DNA of 64,000 nt, from positions 803,971 to 867,970 of the forward strand of contig NZ_LMPU01000001.1 in assembly GCF_001423945.1 (NCBI RefSeq), written 5' to 3'. The translations under genes were made by a program, and so were the position numbers. Shown in pieces: positions 51,844-61,475 of this stretch. Each line of letters starts with the position of its first letter. Position 1 is the first letter of the stretch. Source of the stretch: Pedobacter sp. Leaf194 (GTDB taxonomy: Bacteria; Bacteroidota; Bacteroidia; Sphingobacteriales; Sphingobacteriaceae). The notes below the pieces were generated by a model, which searched no databases, was not told the DNA's origin, and was given only the letters and a program-made list of their open reading frames with translations.

Positions 51844-54687
51844 ATGAGCAATAAATCTATCGACCTTGGTGAGCAAAAAGATGTTGAAGTTTACGGAGCA
51901 AGGGTACATAATTTAAAAAATATTGATGTTAGTTTCCCCCGAAACCAGCTGGTTGTAATTACCGGTTTGAGTGGAAGCGGAAAATCTTCATTGGCTTTTG
52001 ATACCATTTATGCCGAAGGCCAGCGCCGCTATATGGAAACTTTTAGCGCTTACAGTCGCCAGTTTATGGGCGGGATGGAACGTCCTGACGTGGATAAAGT
52101 TTCGGGCTTGAGCCCGGTTATTGCCATAGAGCAAAAAACGACCAGTAAAAATCCCCGCTCTACTGTTGGTACAATTACCGAGATTTACGATTTTATGCGC
52201 CTGCTTTACGCCCGTGTGGCCGATGCATACTCCTACAATACGGGCGAGAAGATGGAACGCATGAGCGAAGACCAGATTCTTAACAATATTTTTAAAAAGT
52301 TTGATGGTGCTGCAGTTAACATCCTGGCGCCGATTGTAAAGGGCAGAAAGGGGCATTATCGCGAATTGTTCGAACAGGTTCGTAAGCAGGGTTATGTTAA
52401 GGTTCGCGTAGATGGCGAGATAAAAGACATTACAGCGAAAATGCAGGTCGACAGGTATAAAATTCACGATATCGAAGTGGTTATAGACCGTTTGATAATC
52501 GATGAAAAAGATAAGAAACGCCTGTTAGATTCGCTACAAACTGCCATGAAAATGGGCAAAGGTGTTATTAAAATTAGCGATAAAGACAACAATGTTGCGC
52601 ACTTTAGCAAGTTCTTAATGTGCCCTACAACCGGGATTTCTTACGATGAACCCCAGCCGAACAGTTTTTCGTTCAACTCACCCTATGGTGCCTGTGAACG
52701 TTGCGATGGTTTGGGTTATATTTTCGTTGTTGATAAGGAATCGGTAATGCCGAATCCTAAATTGAGTATATTAAACGGAGGCCTGGCCCCACTTGGAGAA
52801 TACCGCGATACCTGGATGTTTCAGGTGCTGAAATCTTTGGCGAAGAAATACAGCTTCTCTCTATCTACGCCGATTGAGAAATTGAGTGATGAAGTAATTA
52901 ATATCATTTTGAATGGTTCTCCCGATTTGATAAAAGTTGAGGTTGAGTATAATAAATGGAACGTTCAGAATTATAACATCACTTTCGATGGAATAATTAA
53001 GATGCTCGAGGAGCAAAATGAGAAAAGAAGTGAGGCTGCGGTGGATGATATGGAAGCCTTTCGAAAACTTAAAACCTGCCCGGAGTGTAATGGCGCAAGA
53101 TTAAAGAAAGAAAGTCTGCATTTCAAGGTTGATGGAATGAATATTTTCGATTTGGCTTCAATGGATATAAATAACCTGCATAAATGGTTTGAAAACGTTG
53201 ATGAAAGATTATCTGAACGCCAGAATATTATTGCCAAAGAAATTTTAAAGGAAATTAAAGCCCGTATTGGATTTTTAACTGATGTGGGTTTAACATATTT
53301 AACGCTTGATAGAACGGCCCGGACACTATCGGGTGGTGAGGCTCAGCGTATTCGTTTGGCAACGCAAATTGGATCGCAGTTAATGAATGTAATGTACATT
53401 CTTGATGAGCCGAGCATTGGTTTACACCAGCGGGACAACGAACGCTTAATTAACGCATTGAAGAATTTGCGTGATTTGGGCAACACCGTTTTGGTTGTGG
53501 AGCACGATAAGGATATGATTTTAGAGGCCGATTGGGTTATTGATGTGGGCCCTGGCGCTGGTATTCATGGTGGACAGGTTGTTGCCGAAGGAACTGCTAA
53601 ACAGATTCTGAAATCAAATACTTTAACAGCCGCATATTTAAATGGGAAGAAAAGTATCGAAACGCCAAAGACGCGTAGAAAAGGTAACGGACACAAATTG
53701 TCGATTATTAAAGCTACAGGGCATAATTTGAAAGAAGTCTCGGTCGATTTTCCTTTGGGAAAATTCATTGCGGTAACGGGTGTTTCGGGCAGTGGTAAAT
53801 CGAGCCTAATCACCGAAACTTTATATCCGATTTTAAATCATCACTTTTTCAGAGCAAAGAAAACACCTCTTCCTTACGAGAAAATTAGTGGCCTGAAAGA
53901 AATTGATAAAGTTATTGAAATTGACCAGGCGCCTATTGGAAGAACACCACGTTCAAATCCATCAACATATACCGGTGTGTTCTCAGACATAAGGAACCTG
54001 TTTGTACAACTACCGGAGGCGAAAATTAGGGGTTACAAGCCTGGCCGTTTTTCTTTCAATGTAAAAGGCGGGCGCTGCGAAACTTGTCAGGGTGGCGGAA
54101 TGAAAGTTATAGAGATGAATTTTCTTCCTGATGTTCAGGTGCCTTGCGAAGAATGCGGTGGCAAAAGGTACAACCGGGAAACACTTGAGGTTCGGTATCG
54201 TGGAAAATCTATTAGTGATGTGCTGGATATGAGTATTGAAGATGCCTGTGTCTATTTTGAGCACATTCCCATCATCTATCGCAAAATCAAAACTTTAAAA
54301 GATGTTGGTTTAGGTTACATCACTTTAGGGCAATCATCGGTAACTTTATCAGGCGGAGAAGCGCAGCGTGTTAAACTCGCAACCGAACTTTCTAAAAAAG
54401 ATACCGGAAAAACCTTTTATATTCTGGATGAACCGACAACGGGTTTGCATTTCGAAGACATCAATGTACTCTTAGGTGTGCTTCAGGAATTAGTAGATAA
54501 AGGAAATACTATTCTGGTTATTGAACATAATTTAGATGTTGTAAAAGTTGCCGACTGGGTAATTGATTTAGGTGAGGAAGGCGGAGCCGGTGGTGGCAGA
54601 ATTTTATTCGAAGGCACACCGGAAGGGTTGGTACAGAACCCGATTAGTTTAACAGGCAAGTTTCTGAAGAAAGAGATGGGACTGTAA
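51844..54687 (+). CDS. uvrA: Excinuclease ABC subunit A
   Basis: This 947-residue damage-recognition ATPase of nucleotide excision repair has two ABC modules. The first has Walker A GLSGSGKSSLAFDT, a zinc-binding CxxC pair (CPTTG..CERCDGLG), and the signature LSGGEAQRIRLATQIGSQL with ILDEPSIGLHQ. The second has GVSGSGKSSLITET, the zinc finger CETCQGGG...CEECGG, VTLSGGEAQRVKLATEL and ILDEPTTGLHFED. All motifs are intact and the length is typical. It works with UvrB and UvrC, which are not in the window. Confidence 0.97.
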   Translation: MSNKSIDLGEQKDVEVYGARVHNLKNIDVSFPRNQLVVITGLSGSGKSSLAFDTIYAEGQRRYMETFSAYSRQFMGGMERPDVDKVSGLSPVIAIEQKTTSKNPRSTVGTITEIYDFMRLLYARVADAYSYNTGEKMERMSEDQILNNIFKKFDGAAVNILAPIVKGRKGHYRELFEQVRKQGYVKVRVDGEIKDITAKMQVDRYKIHDIEVVIDRLIIDEKDKKRLLDSLQTAMKMGKGVIKISDKDNNVAHFSKFLMCPTTGISYDEPQPNSFSFNSPYGACERCDGLGYIFVVDKESVMPNPKLSILNGGLAPLGEYRDTWMFQVLKSLAKKYSFSLSTPIEKLSDEVINIILNGSPDLIKVEVEYNKWNVQNYNITFDGIIKMLEEQNEKRSEAAVDDMEAFRKLKTCPECNGARLKKESLHFKVDGMNIFDLASMDINNLHKWFENVDERLSERQNIIAKEILKEIKARIGFLTDVGLTYLTLDRTARTLSGGEAQRIRLATQIGSQLMNVMYILDEPSIGLHQRDNERLINALKNLRDLGNTVLVVEHDKDMILEADWVIDVGPGAGIHGGQVVAEGTAKQILKSNTLTAAYLNGKKSIETPKTRRKGNGHKLSIIKATGHNLKEVSVDFPLGKFIAVTGVSGSGKSSLITETLYPILNHHFFRAKKTPLPYEKISGLKEIDKVIEIDQAPIGRTPRSNPSTYTGVFSDIRNLFVQLPEAKIRGYKPGRFSFNVKGGRCETCQGGGMKVIEMNFLPDVQVPCEECGGKRYNRETLEVRYRGKSISDVLDMSIEDACVYFEHIPIIYRKIKTLKDVGLGYITLGQSSVTLSGGEAQRVKLATELSKKDTGKTFYILDEPTTGLHFEDINVLLGVLQELVDKGNTILVIEHNLDVVKVADWVIDLGEEGGAGGGRILFEGTPEGLVQNPISLTGKFLKKEMGL

Positions 54688-54819
54688 CCGCGAGGTTTCA
54701 GGGTGAGCAAACGATGCTTAGGCAAATTGCTGATTAAATCTTGGTTCCAGTACAGGTTTTTATTTGAGATATCAAACAAGTTGAAAAACTTCCCGCCCGA
54801 TTTTAAGGAAAGCATAAAC

Positions 54820-54852
54820 ATCAAAAGCCGCAATATTAATGCGGCTTTTGAT
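54820..54852. terminator. Bidirectional terminator
   Basis: ATCAAAAGCCGC (54820-54831) pairs with GCGGCTTTTGAT (54841-54852) between uvrA and the convergent SH3 protein gene. The roughly 180-base gap holds no gene I can support. Confidence 0.8.
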
Positions 54853-54866
54853 TATTTGAGACAAGA

Positions 54867-55289
54867 CTATGGCTGCGGTTCTAAATACTGTGCATAGCAG
54901 TAGCCTTCTTCGCCATCTGCGGTTCTAACCAGCCACCATAAACCATTACTTCTGTTTACGAGTGTTATAATTTCACCGTGGGCAGCTTTACCTACTACAG
55001 GCTGGTCTGTTCCAGGTCCTTTACGAATATTTAAATTACTGCTCTGGGTAATTACCTTGGCATGCGTTACAGCTGCGTTAGCAGCTACATTAACATTTAA
55101 AACCAAATCAGCCGATGCAAAATTGGGGTCAATTAGATTGTAAGTTTCCCACAAATGATCTTTAGTCGCACCATCTGCCGCGGTTCCATCAACATATAAA
55201 ATTCCCTCTTGTTCACGTACTGCCAAATCGGTTATTCCTGCCGCAGTCGCAGCATCAGTTAGTGCCTTATATTTTTCTAGTAATGACAT
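54867..55289 (-). CDS. SH3 domain protein with BON-like N-terminal region
   Basis: The 140-residue protein has no obvious signal peptide (it begins MSLLEKYKALTDAA). The first about 65 residues resemble a BON-like domain (GITDLAVREQEGILYVDGTA). Residues about 75-137 form a bacterial SH3 domain (SSNLNIRKGPGTDQPVVGKAAHG, WWLVRTADGEEGYCYAQYLEP). SH3b domains often bind cell-wall peptides. It lies 3 bases downstream of a BON lipoprotein gene and is surely co-transcribed. Localization is unclear. Confidence 0.78.
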   Translation of the reverse strand: MSLLEKYKALTDAATAAGITDLAVREQEGILYVDGTAADGATKDHLWETYNLIDPNFASADLVLNVNVAANAAVTHAKVITQSSNLNIRKGPGTDQPVVGKAAHGEIITLVNRSNGLWWLVRTADGEEGYCYAQYLEPQP

Positions 55290-55292
55290 AGC

Positions 55293-55760
55293 TTAATTTT
55301 TTATAGTTAATTTATTGTCGATTTTTTTCGGCTTTAATACACTCAAACGTTGCATGAAAGTGATTAGCGATGCTTTTTTGATTTCGCCGGTTAAGGTAAC
55401 AATGCCGTTTTTTACTTCGGTTTTAACCGTTGGGAAATCTTTCGCCGCATCGGCAACATTTTTAATTAAGCTTAAATCTTCTGCAATAACTACAGGCGCA
55501 TCTGCTGATTTAACTGTTAAATTGTTAAGTACTGTCTTAGCGCCTTTTTCTGCCTTCGCAATAACTTCAGCCTGAGCTTTTGCCGCCTCATCGGCAACTT
55601 CCCCGGTTAAATTAACCTCGCCTTTTGTTACGGCAACAGTAATTCCTGCAGCTTGTTTAGCCTGAATCGCGGCTTGTATGTCTGCGTCTTTTGGTTTACA
55701 GCCGGCAAAAAATAGCGTAGCCACGATAACCATACTCAATAAAAATTTAGTTGTTTTCAT
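55293..55760 (-). CDS. BON-domain lipoprotein
   Basis: The 155-residue lipoprotein (FAGC, Cys20) has two BON domains: about 25-85 (QAAGITVAVTKGEVNLTGEVADEA) and about 90-155 (DFPTVKTEVKNGIVTLTGEI). BON domains bind phospholipid or stabilize the envelope under stress in relatives such as OsmY. The first gene of a two-gene unit with the SH3 protein. No gene is seen in the 183 bases upstream. Confidence 0.85.
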   Translation of the reverse strand: MKTTKFLLSMVIVATLFFAGCKPKDADIQAAIQAKQAAGITVAVTKGEVNLTGEVADEAAKAQAEVIAKAEKGAKTVLNNLTVKSADAPVVIAEDLSLIKNVADAAKDFPTVKTEVKNGIVTLTGEIKKASLITFMQRLSVLKPKKIDNKLTIKN

Positions 55761-55943
55761 CCTTTTGTATATGTAATTGTTTAAAATTTTGCAATGGTGA
55801 AAAAGGATTTTTAGGGATATCCAATTTCAAAAATTAAACAAGGATGATTTTTTTGATAAGCGAATATAACAATTGCAAGTAATCGAACTAAAAATTTTTT
55901 GCTTTAGTTATTCACATCTGTAACCGGGCGTTGTCAGCAATGC

Positions 55944-56414
55944 TCAGTTCCAGTTTTTAAAAGGGTTTTTGCAAAGGTTTGAGTTGTAATATTTTTTTTC
56001 ATGGGTCACTTCATCTGAAATCCAGTCTGGAAATTCGAATTGCTCATCCTCGGCTTCCAGCTCAATTTCGGCTACAATTAAACCCTCGTTATCGCCCGAA
56101 AATACATCTACTTCCCACAGCTTGCCCCGGTGAACTATTTCGTATCTCGTTTTCTCCAGTTCATTTTCTGAGAAGTTATCCAAAAGTTCTGTCGCTTCGT
56201 TCTGTGGTATTTCGTATTCAAATTCCAACCTGGTGGCACCAACCGAAATGCCTTTTATTGTCATCCAGGCCTTATCTTCTGCGGTTCGAATTCTTATCGT
56301 TTTGTTTGGGTCGGTTAAAATGTAGCCCTGCCGTAACTTTTTACCTGGCGGCTTATTTAATTTTTGCCATTCACTGGCGTTTAACAAAAATTTACGTTCT
56401 ATCTCTTTTGGCAT
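55944..56414 (-). CDS. CYTH-domain protein
   Basis: This 156-residue cytoplasmic protein has the triphosphate-tunnel fold: ExExK as E4-I5-E6-R7-K8, GYILTDPNKTIRIRTAEDKAWMTIKG, and EFEYEIP. Basic and acidic strands follow (LWEVDVFSGDNEGLIVAEIELE). Family members hydrolyse inorganic triphosphate or make cyclic AMP; the bacterial short form usually acts on tripolyphosphate. The start overlaps the stop of the GH20 gene by one base (TAATG), so they are coupled. Confidence 0.92.
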   Translation of the reverse strand: MPKEIERKFLLNASEWQKLNKPPGKKLRQGYILTDPNKTIRIRTAEDKAWMTIKGISVGATRLEFEYEIPQNEATELLDNFSENELEKTRYEIVHRGKLWEVDVFSGDNEGLIVAEIELEAEDEQFEFPDWISDEVTHEKKYYNSNLCKNPFKNWN

Positions 56415-58363
56415 TACCTCGTTCTTTTTTGCAAATCTGCAATGGGAATGCTGATTAGCCTGCCAATCGGTTGTTTTCCACGATAAGTTATAATGCGTAA
56501 CATGCTGGCATCCTTAGGCGGTACTAAAGCGGTATTGTATTTCGGATAGAAACGGTCGGGCGTAGAGTTGTCGAAACTGTAATATATATCCAGGCCATCA
56601 ATTTCCGGTGTCAACTCAACCATCAGTTGCTTATCTGGAGAACGCTTCACAGAAATAATCGGATCGTATATGGCAGGTGAATACTTAATTTCAGCAAGAT
56701 CTAAACGTTTAAACTGATTTTCGGTCCGTTCAATAAAGTTCGTCCAGTTCTTTTTTTCAATTGGACTCCATACCGATTCTGAAATTGCAAAAGCTCGCGG
56801 CCATAACATATACTGCACCTGGCGGAAGGTAAAAATCTGTTCCGTCCAAAGATTTGCTTGTCCGCCTATAATATATTTCGGATCTGCGCCCGCAGGAATT
56901 GGGTTAAACTGGTAAGCTTTGTTGAGTCTTAGCGAAGCGTAAACACGTGGTTCTGTGGTTACGTCTGCCTGCATATAATCTAAATAGGCGAAATCAGTCG
57001 GGCTCATCACCACATTATGTTTTTCTTTTGATGCATCTATACCATATTTTATTCCTCTCCAACTCATTACAGAAGCAGTGGGCGATACGCCGCCTTCTAA
57101 AATCTCATCCCAACCCATAAATTTTTTACCTTTTGAAACCACAATTTGCTCTACCCGTTTTTCAAAGTAAGCCTGTACTTGTGGAATTGTTTTTAAGCCT
57201 TCGCGTTGCATCAGCGCTTTAACCTGTTCATTTTTCTCCCAGAAATTATGCGGGGCTTCATCGCCACCCATGTGGATGTATTCGAAAGGGAAAAGTTTGG
57301 CAACTTGTGTAATTACGGAGTCCAGAAAAACATAAACTTTCTCATTGGCCGGGCAAAGCGTATTATCCACTAATGCAGTTGGAGGTGCACCACGGCTCCA
57401 ATCCATTATCTTTTCTCCCGAACGTACTTTATAATTAATCGCCTCTGGTGTGCAGGATAACTCCGGATACGACGCAATTGCTGCTAAACTGTGGCCTGGA
57501 ACATCAATCTCGGGCATTATGTTTACGAAACGATCTTGGGCATATTCAACCAGTTCCTTGATATCTTCCTGTGTGTAAAAGCCACCGTAGGTGCGAGGTT
57601 CGTCGGCAGTTGGTGGCGTAAAATCGCCAAAGGTTCCCGTTTTTTTTACGCTCCAGGCGCCAACTTCCGTTAATTTAGGCAAACCTTTTATTTCAATCCT
57701 CCAGCCTTCATCATCAGTTAAGTGAAAATGCAAAAGGTTAAACTTATAGCGAACCATATTATCAATAAATTGCTTTACCTCATCTTTAGTAAAGAAATGG
57801 CGGGCTACATCGAACATCAAGCCTCTCCAACCAAGTTTCGGATAGTCTACAACATCTACGCAGGGTAATTTCCATTTTATATTTTTTGCCGGCTCTTTGC
57901 TTTCAATTTCTACCGGAAATAGCTGCGCTAATGATTGTACAGCCCAAAATACGCCTGCCGGCTTGTTGGCTGTAATTACAATTTGCGTAGGGTTAACGTT
58001 TAGCTTATAGCCTTCATTGCCGAGCTGGGCATCTTCCTGGGTATTTAAAATGAGCTTAATTGTTGGGTGGGCCGAATTAGTCACTGTACTTACAGCATTC
58101 CCTGTCGCGGTGCTAATCTTCTGGGCTAGAAAACTGATTGATTGCTTAAGTTCGGCACTTTTTGATGCCTGAATGATCACATTTTCAGGCAATGTAAAGG
58201 TCCCTGCTTTTTTCATTAACGAAACGGGCTCGGGAATGATCGCAATTTGTGCTGTCGAAATTGTCGTTTCGGCATCGCCGGATTCAGTTTCATTTACTAA
58301 TGTTTGGGCAAAAGTATTGGCGGCCAAAATGCAGCACGAAATAATCAGAAGTAATTTTTTCAT
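56414..58363 (-). CDS. GH20 beta-N-acetylhexosaminidase
   Basis: This 649-residue exported enzyme (ATG 58363, signal to about 20, NTFAQ) removes terminal GlcNAc/GalNAc. A GH20b domain (about 40-165) precedes the barrel, which has GWRGLMFDVARHFF, LHFHLTDDEGWR, EIDVPGHSLAA and the catalytic Asp368-Glu369 pair in HMGGDEAPH. WSPIEKKNW follows. A C-terminal chitobiase-like segment (KQLMVELTPEIDGLDIYYSFD) ends it. An in-frame ATG at 58453 would add 30 residues before the signal and overlap the upstream gene, so it was rejected. Substrates may be chitin, peptidoglycan fragments or glycans. Confidence 0.93.
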   Translation of the reverse strand: MKKLLLIISCCILAANTFAQTLVNETESGDAETTISTAQIAIIPEPVSLMKKAGTFTLPENVIIQASKSAELKQSISFLAQKISTATGNAVSTVTNSAHPTIKLILNTQEDAQLGNEGYKLNVNPTQIVITANKPAGVFWAVQSLAQLFPVEIESKEPAKNIKWKLPCVDVVDYPKLGWRGLMFDVARHFFTKDEVKQFIDNMVRYKFNLLHFHLTDDEGWRIEIKGLPKLTEVGAWSVKKTGTFGDFTPPTADEPRTYGGFYTQEDIKELVEYAQDRFVNIMPEIDVPGHSLAAIASYPELSCTPEAINYKVRSGEKIMDWSRGAPPTALVDNTLCPANEKVYVFLDSVITQVAKLFPFEYIHMGGDEAPHNFWEKNEQVKALMQREGLKTIPQVQAYFEKRVEQIVVSKGKKFMGWDEILEGGVSPTASVMSWRGIKYGIDASKEKHNVVMSPTDFAYLDYMQADVTTEPRVYASLRLNKAYQFNPIPAGADPKYIIGGQANLWTEQIFTFRQVQYMLWPRAFAISESVWSPIEKKNWTNFIERTENQFKRLDLAEIKYSPAIYDPIISVKRSPDKQLMVELTPEIDGLDIYYSFDNSTPDRFYPKYNTALVPPKDASMLRIITYRGKQPIGRLISIPIADLQKRTR

Positions 58364-58431
58364 TAAATAATAATTGCGGATGAACCGAATAAATATTAAT
58401 CCGCAATTTATAAAAAAAGGTTTAGAAGTGT

Positions 58432-58821
58432 TTACAAAAAACGTTTTAACCATTCCATCGCTTTCTTATCATCTGTAAATGATTTCATTGGAATTGGTGG
58501 GTTTTGAAATTTAAAAAGTATTCTCATAATGAACTGGGCGAGTCCCGGTTTTGAGACCATTGCCATTGCGGTATAAATTTCAGGAAGCTTTTTTGCAGAT
58601 ATTCTGCGGGTTTCCTTGTCTGGTATAGGTGAGGTTTTCAGGTAAATTAAAAGTGGAGCAGGCTTATTATTGGTAATTCTTTTTACCAAATCTACATTTC
58701 TGCTTATGCTTTCTACCGTTCGTAAAACACTCCTGCTGTAGGCAATTAACATACCTTCGTCAGTTAAAAGATAATCGGCTATTTCGCCCTCAATTAAGTT
58801 ATTTTCAGTATCGCTTTGCAT
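58432..58821 (-). CDS. Hypothetical protein with STAS/SpoIIAA-like fold
   Basis: This 129-residue soluble protein begins with a beta-rich segment (ADYLLTDEGMLIAYSR). An alpha/beta region follows (NKPAPLLIYLKTSPIPDKETRRISAKKLPEIYTAMAMVSKPG) and a C-terminal helix (SFTDDKKAMEWLKRFL) like STAS-like domains. A family of this kind is common in Bacteroidota with no known function. It lies 46 bases downstream of the PuuD-like gene on the same strand. Confidence 0.6.
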   Translation of the reverse strand: MQSDTENNLIEGEIADYLLTDEGMLIAYSRSVLRTVESISRNVDLVKRITNNKPAPLLIYLKTSPIPDKETRRISAKKLPEIYTAMAMVSKPGLAQFIMRILFKFQNPPIPMKSFTDDKKAMEWLKRFL

Positions 58822-58867
58822 TATTTATTTCCCTTCGATTTTTATCTTTCCTAAAGTCCTTTGCGTT

Positions 58868-59587
58868 TCAACGAGGAATCTTCGCATTGTTATTTAATTC
58901 TACCGCGTTAATAAATGCCTCATGTAAGTTCCTGCTAAACGGACTTTGCCTGTCCTTTAACCGCTCGGGGTGCCATTGTACAAATAAAAGAAAAGCCTTT
59001 CCATCTGGATAAAGCCTTTCCATAGCTTCGGTAACGCCATCAGGGGAAATTGCGCTAACCACCAAACCTTTTCCGGTTCTATCGGTGCTTTGATGATGAT
59101 TACTATTTACCAGGCCTCTGTCGGTATTTACAATTGTACTTAACCAGGAAGTTGGGTTAACCAGAACTTCATGATACCGGTCGCTTTTATCAGGCATTTT
59201 CGAATGGTCAAATTTTCCCCAAGTGGCAATATCGGGAATTAGCGTTCCGCCAAAGAAGACGTTTCCAACCTGCATTCCCCGGCAAATCCCTAACAGTGGA
59301 ATTCCGTTTTTTTCTGTGTATTCCATAACCCTGAATTCAAATTCATCCCTTTGCTCATCAACATCATCTTCGTAGCAATACGAATAGTATTCGGGCATTT
59401 TGTAAAACTTTGGATGAACGTCTTCGCCGCCTGTTAGTAAGATTCCCTGGCATTTTTCAATCTCTTCGAAATTATTTAGTTTGTAGCCAAGTTTAACTAC
59501 CTGGATATTTTCATCGTATGATAAAATCCAGTTGCTGTAAATATCGAATTTGCTACAATCGGTTACGCCTATGATTTTTTTAGCCAT
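58868..59587 (-). CDS. Class I glutamine amidotransferase-like hydrolase (PuuD family)
   Basis: The 239-residue cytoplasmic protein belongs to the gamma-glutamyl-gamma-aminobutyrate hydrolase family. The nucleophile is Cys102 in LLGICRGMQ and the rest of the triad is His206 and Glu208 in VQWHPE. LLTGGEDVHPKFY is also family-typical. Family members hydrolyse gamma-glutamyl amides; no putrescine-pathway genes are nearby, so the true substrate is open. The region from 59588 to the next gene holds no gene I can support. Confidence 0.88.
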   Translation of the reverse strand: MAKKIIGVTDCSKFDIYSNWILSYDENIQVVKLGYKLNNFEEIEKCQGILLTGGEDVHPKFYKMPEYYSYCYEDDVDEQRDEFEFRVMEYTEKNGIPLLGICRGMQVGNVFFGGTLIPDIATWGKFDHSKMPDKSDRYHEVLVNPTSWLSTIVNTDRGLVNSNHHQSTDRTGKGLVVSAISPDGVTEAMERLYPDGKAFLLFVQWHPERLKDRQSPFSRNLHEAFINAVELNNNAKIPR

Positions 59588-59854
59588 GCTTTAAAATTTC
59601 ATTTCGCCAAGACAGGTAAATATTCAGTTCAGGTTCTTGTAATTATTTTCGAGCCCTGTTTTGCGGTGAATTTCACTCCAGGAAAAAATTCGCTACAGAA
59701 AACAATTGCCTAAGTTCTCAATTATTATTTACATAAATATGTACTCGCGGATGAACAGGGAAGATACAAAAAAATATATGCCCGAAATAAAGCCTATGCA
59801 ACCCAAACAAATTCAGCTCTTTTGCATTGTTCCTTATAATCTTATATTAGATAA

Positions 59855-61360
59855 ATGCAAACACTGCTTACCTCGGTACAAATGCGCAAGGCGGATGAGT
59901 TTACAATTGCCAACAAGCCAATTGCTTCGATCGATTTAATGGAAAAAGCTGCCCGGGCCTTCGTGCAAAGTTTTCTGAAAGATGAATTTGATGCTAAAAA
60001 AAACATTGCGGTTTTTTGTGGAAAGGGAAATAATGGAGGCGACGGCTTAGCAATTGCTCATTTGCTTTTGAATAATGGATGCGAAAATGTAAAAGTTTAT
60101 ATTGTAAATTTTAGCGAGAAACAAAGTCCTGATTTTACGATTAATTTACAGCGGATAGATGAATCGAAGTGCAAAAAAGTTATTGTGGATAAACCAGCAG
60201 ATTTGAAATCTATTAAAACTGATATTGTGATAGATGCAATCCTGGGTTCTGGTTTAAATAAACCGCTTACCGGCGATTACGCTGATTTGGTTAATTTCAT
60301 TAATAAGCTAAATAAAAAGATTTATTCGGTTGATGTCCCTACCGGATTCCCTCCTGAAGGCGAGCTAGCTGCTGAATATAACGGAATAAAAGCCTACAAA
60401 ACGATAAGTTTTCAGCGCCCCAAAATTAACTTCTTTTTTCCAGAATCGGTATTAGCTACCGAAAAATATGAAGTTGTTGATATCGGTTTGGATGAAAATT
60501 TTATCCAAAAGCAGGTGTCGGATTTTTATCTGCTTCAAGAAAGCGATGTCAATTTAATTTTTAAGGAAAGAAAATCATTTACCCATAAAGGAACTTATGG
60601 CCACGCTCTAATTATCGCTGGCAATACGAACACCATGGGCGCAGCGCTGCTTACATCCATGGCCTGCCTGCATGCGGGAGCAGGTTTAACCACTGCTTGC
60701 ATACCTGCAAGTGGCTTAACAGCGCTAAACACTGTGCTGCCCGAAGTCATGGCGTTGCTCAGAAATGAACATACGCGAATTGAAAATACTGAAAAGTACC
60801 AGTCTATTGCAATTGGGCCGGGCTTAGGCATTTCCGCAGAGAATGAAAAATTGCTGGAGCAACTAATTTTTGCTAAACAACCTTTAGTAATTGATGCCGA
60901 TGGCCTGAACATACTTTCCGAAAGACGGGATTTGTTGAAAAAACTGCCTGAAAATTCTATTTTAACTCCTCATATGAAGGAGTTCGACAGATTATTTGGC
61001 GAACATTCTAACTGGTGGTTAAGGGTGCAAACGGCAAGGGATAAAGCTAGAAGCATGAAAGTTGTTATTGTACTAAAAAATCAATTTACTTTCATTTGTT
61101 CACCAACAGGGCAGGTTTTTATTAATGACACAGGAAATCCTGCGATGGCCCAAGGTGGAATGGGCGATGTGCTGACCGGCGTTATCGTTGCGTTTCTCGC
61201 TCAAAAGTATACAGCTCTGAATGCCGCAATTTTAGCATGCAACCTTCATGGCCGGGCAGGAGATAGGCTTGCCCGAGAAAGTGTCGTGGTAAGTGCATCG
61301 GAGGTTGCAAAACAGATTCCTTTAGTAATGAGACGGCTTGCAAATTCAAAAACGGCTTGA
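59855..61360 (+). CDS. nnr: Bifunctional NAD(P)H-hydrate epimerase/dehydratase
   Basis: This 501-residue enzyme repairs hydrated NADH and NADPH. The N-terminal YjeF_N epimerase (about 1-215) shows FCGKGNNGGDGLAIAH and VIDAILGSGLNKPLTGDY. The C-terminal ADP-dependent carbohydrate kinase-like dehydratase (about 225-495) shows SFTHKGTYGHALIIAGN, SIAIGPGLGIS, LVIDADGLNILSE, ILTPHMKEFDRLFG and GNPAMAQGGMGDVLTGVI. The fusion is normal for the family. ATG 59855 gives the conserved MQTLLTSVQMRKADEF. Cytoplasmic; single gene. Confidence 0.95.
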   Translation: MQTLLTSVQMRKADEFTIANKPIASIDLMEKAARAFVQSFLKDEFDAKKNIAVFCGKGNNGGDGLAIAHLLLNNGCENVKVYIVNFSEKQSPDFTINLQRIDESKCKKVIVDKPADLKSIKTDIVIDAILGSGLNKPLTGDYADLVNFINKLNKKIYSVDVPTGFPPEGELAAEYNGIKAYKTISFQRPKINFFFPESVLATEKYEVVDIGLDENFIQKQVSDFYLLQESDVNLIFKERKSFTHKGTYGHALIIAGNTNTMGAALLTSMACLHAGAGLTTACIPASGLTALNTVLPEVMALLRNEHTRIENTEKYQSIAIGPGLGISAENEKLLEQLIFAKQPLVIDADGLNILSERRDLLKKLPENSILTPHMKEFDRLFGEHSNWWLRVQTARDKARSMKVVIVLKNQFTFICSPTGQVFINDTGNPAMAQGGMGDVLTGVIVAFLAQKYTALNAAILACNLHGRAGDRLARESVVVSASEVAKQIPLVMRRLANSKTA

Positions 61361-61414
61361 ACCGGAGTTTAAACTTTCTTTTTCAATCAAATCACCAAGC
61401 TAACAATTTGTTTA

Positions 61415-61445
61415 TTTGGTATTATCGAATTAGCCAATATCTTTA
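61415..61445 (+). promoter_or_regulatory. Promoter of the AIM24 gene
   Basis: TTTG (61415-61418), a 19-base spacer and TATCTTTA (61438-61445, one mismatch to TAnnTTTG), with a leader of about 25 bases. Confidence 0.5.
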
Positions 61446-61475
61446 TGGCAGCGGAAACCTAATAAAAACTAAATT

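Noticed and set aside
59706-59939. 77-residue frame before the NAD(P)HX repair gene
   Set aside because: It overlaps the true start of the repair enzyme in another frame and has no conserved features.
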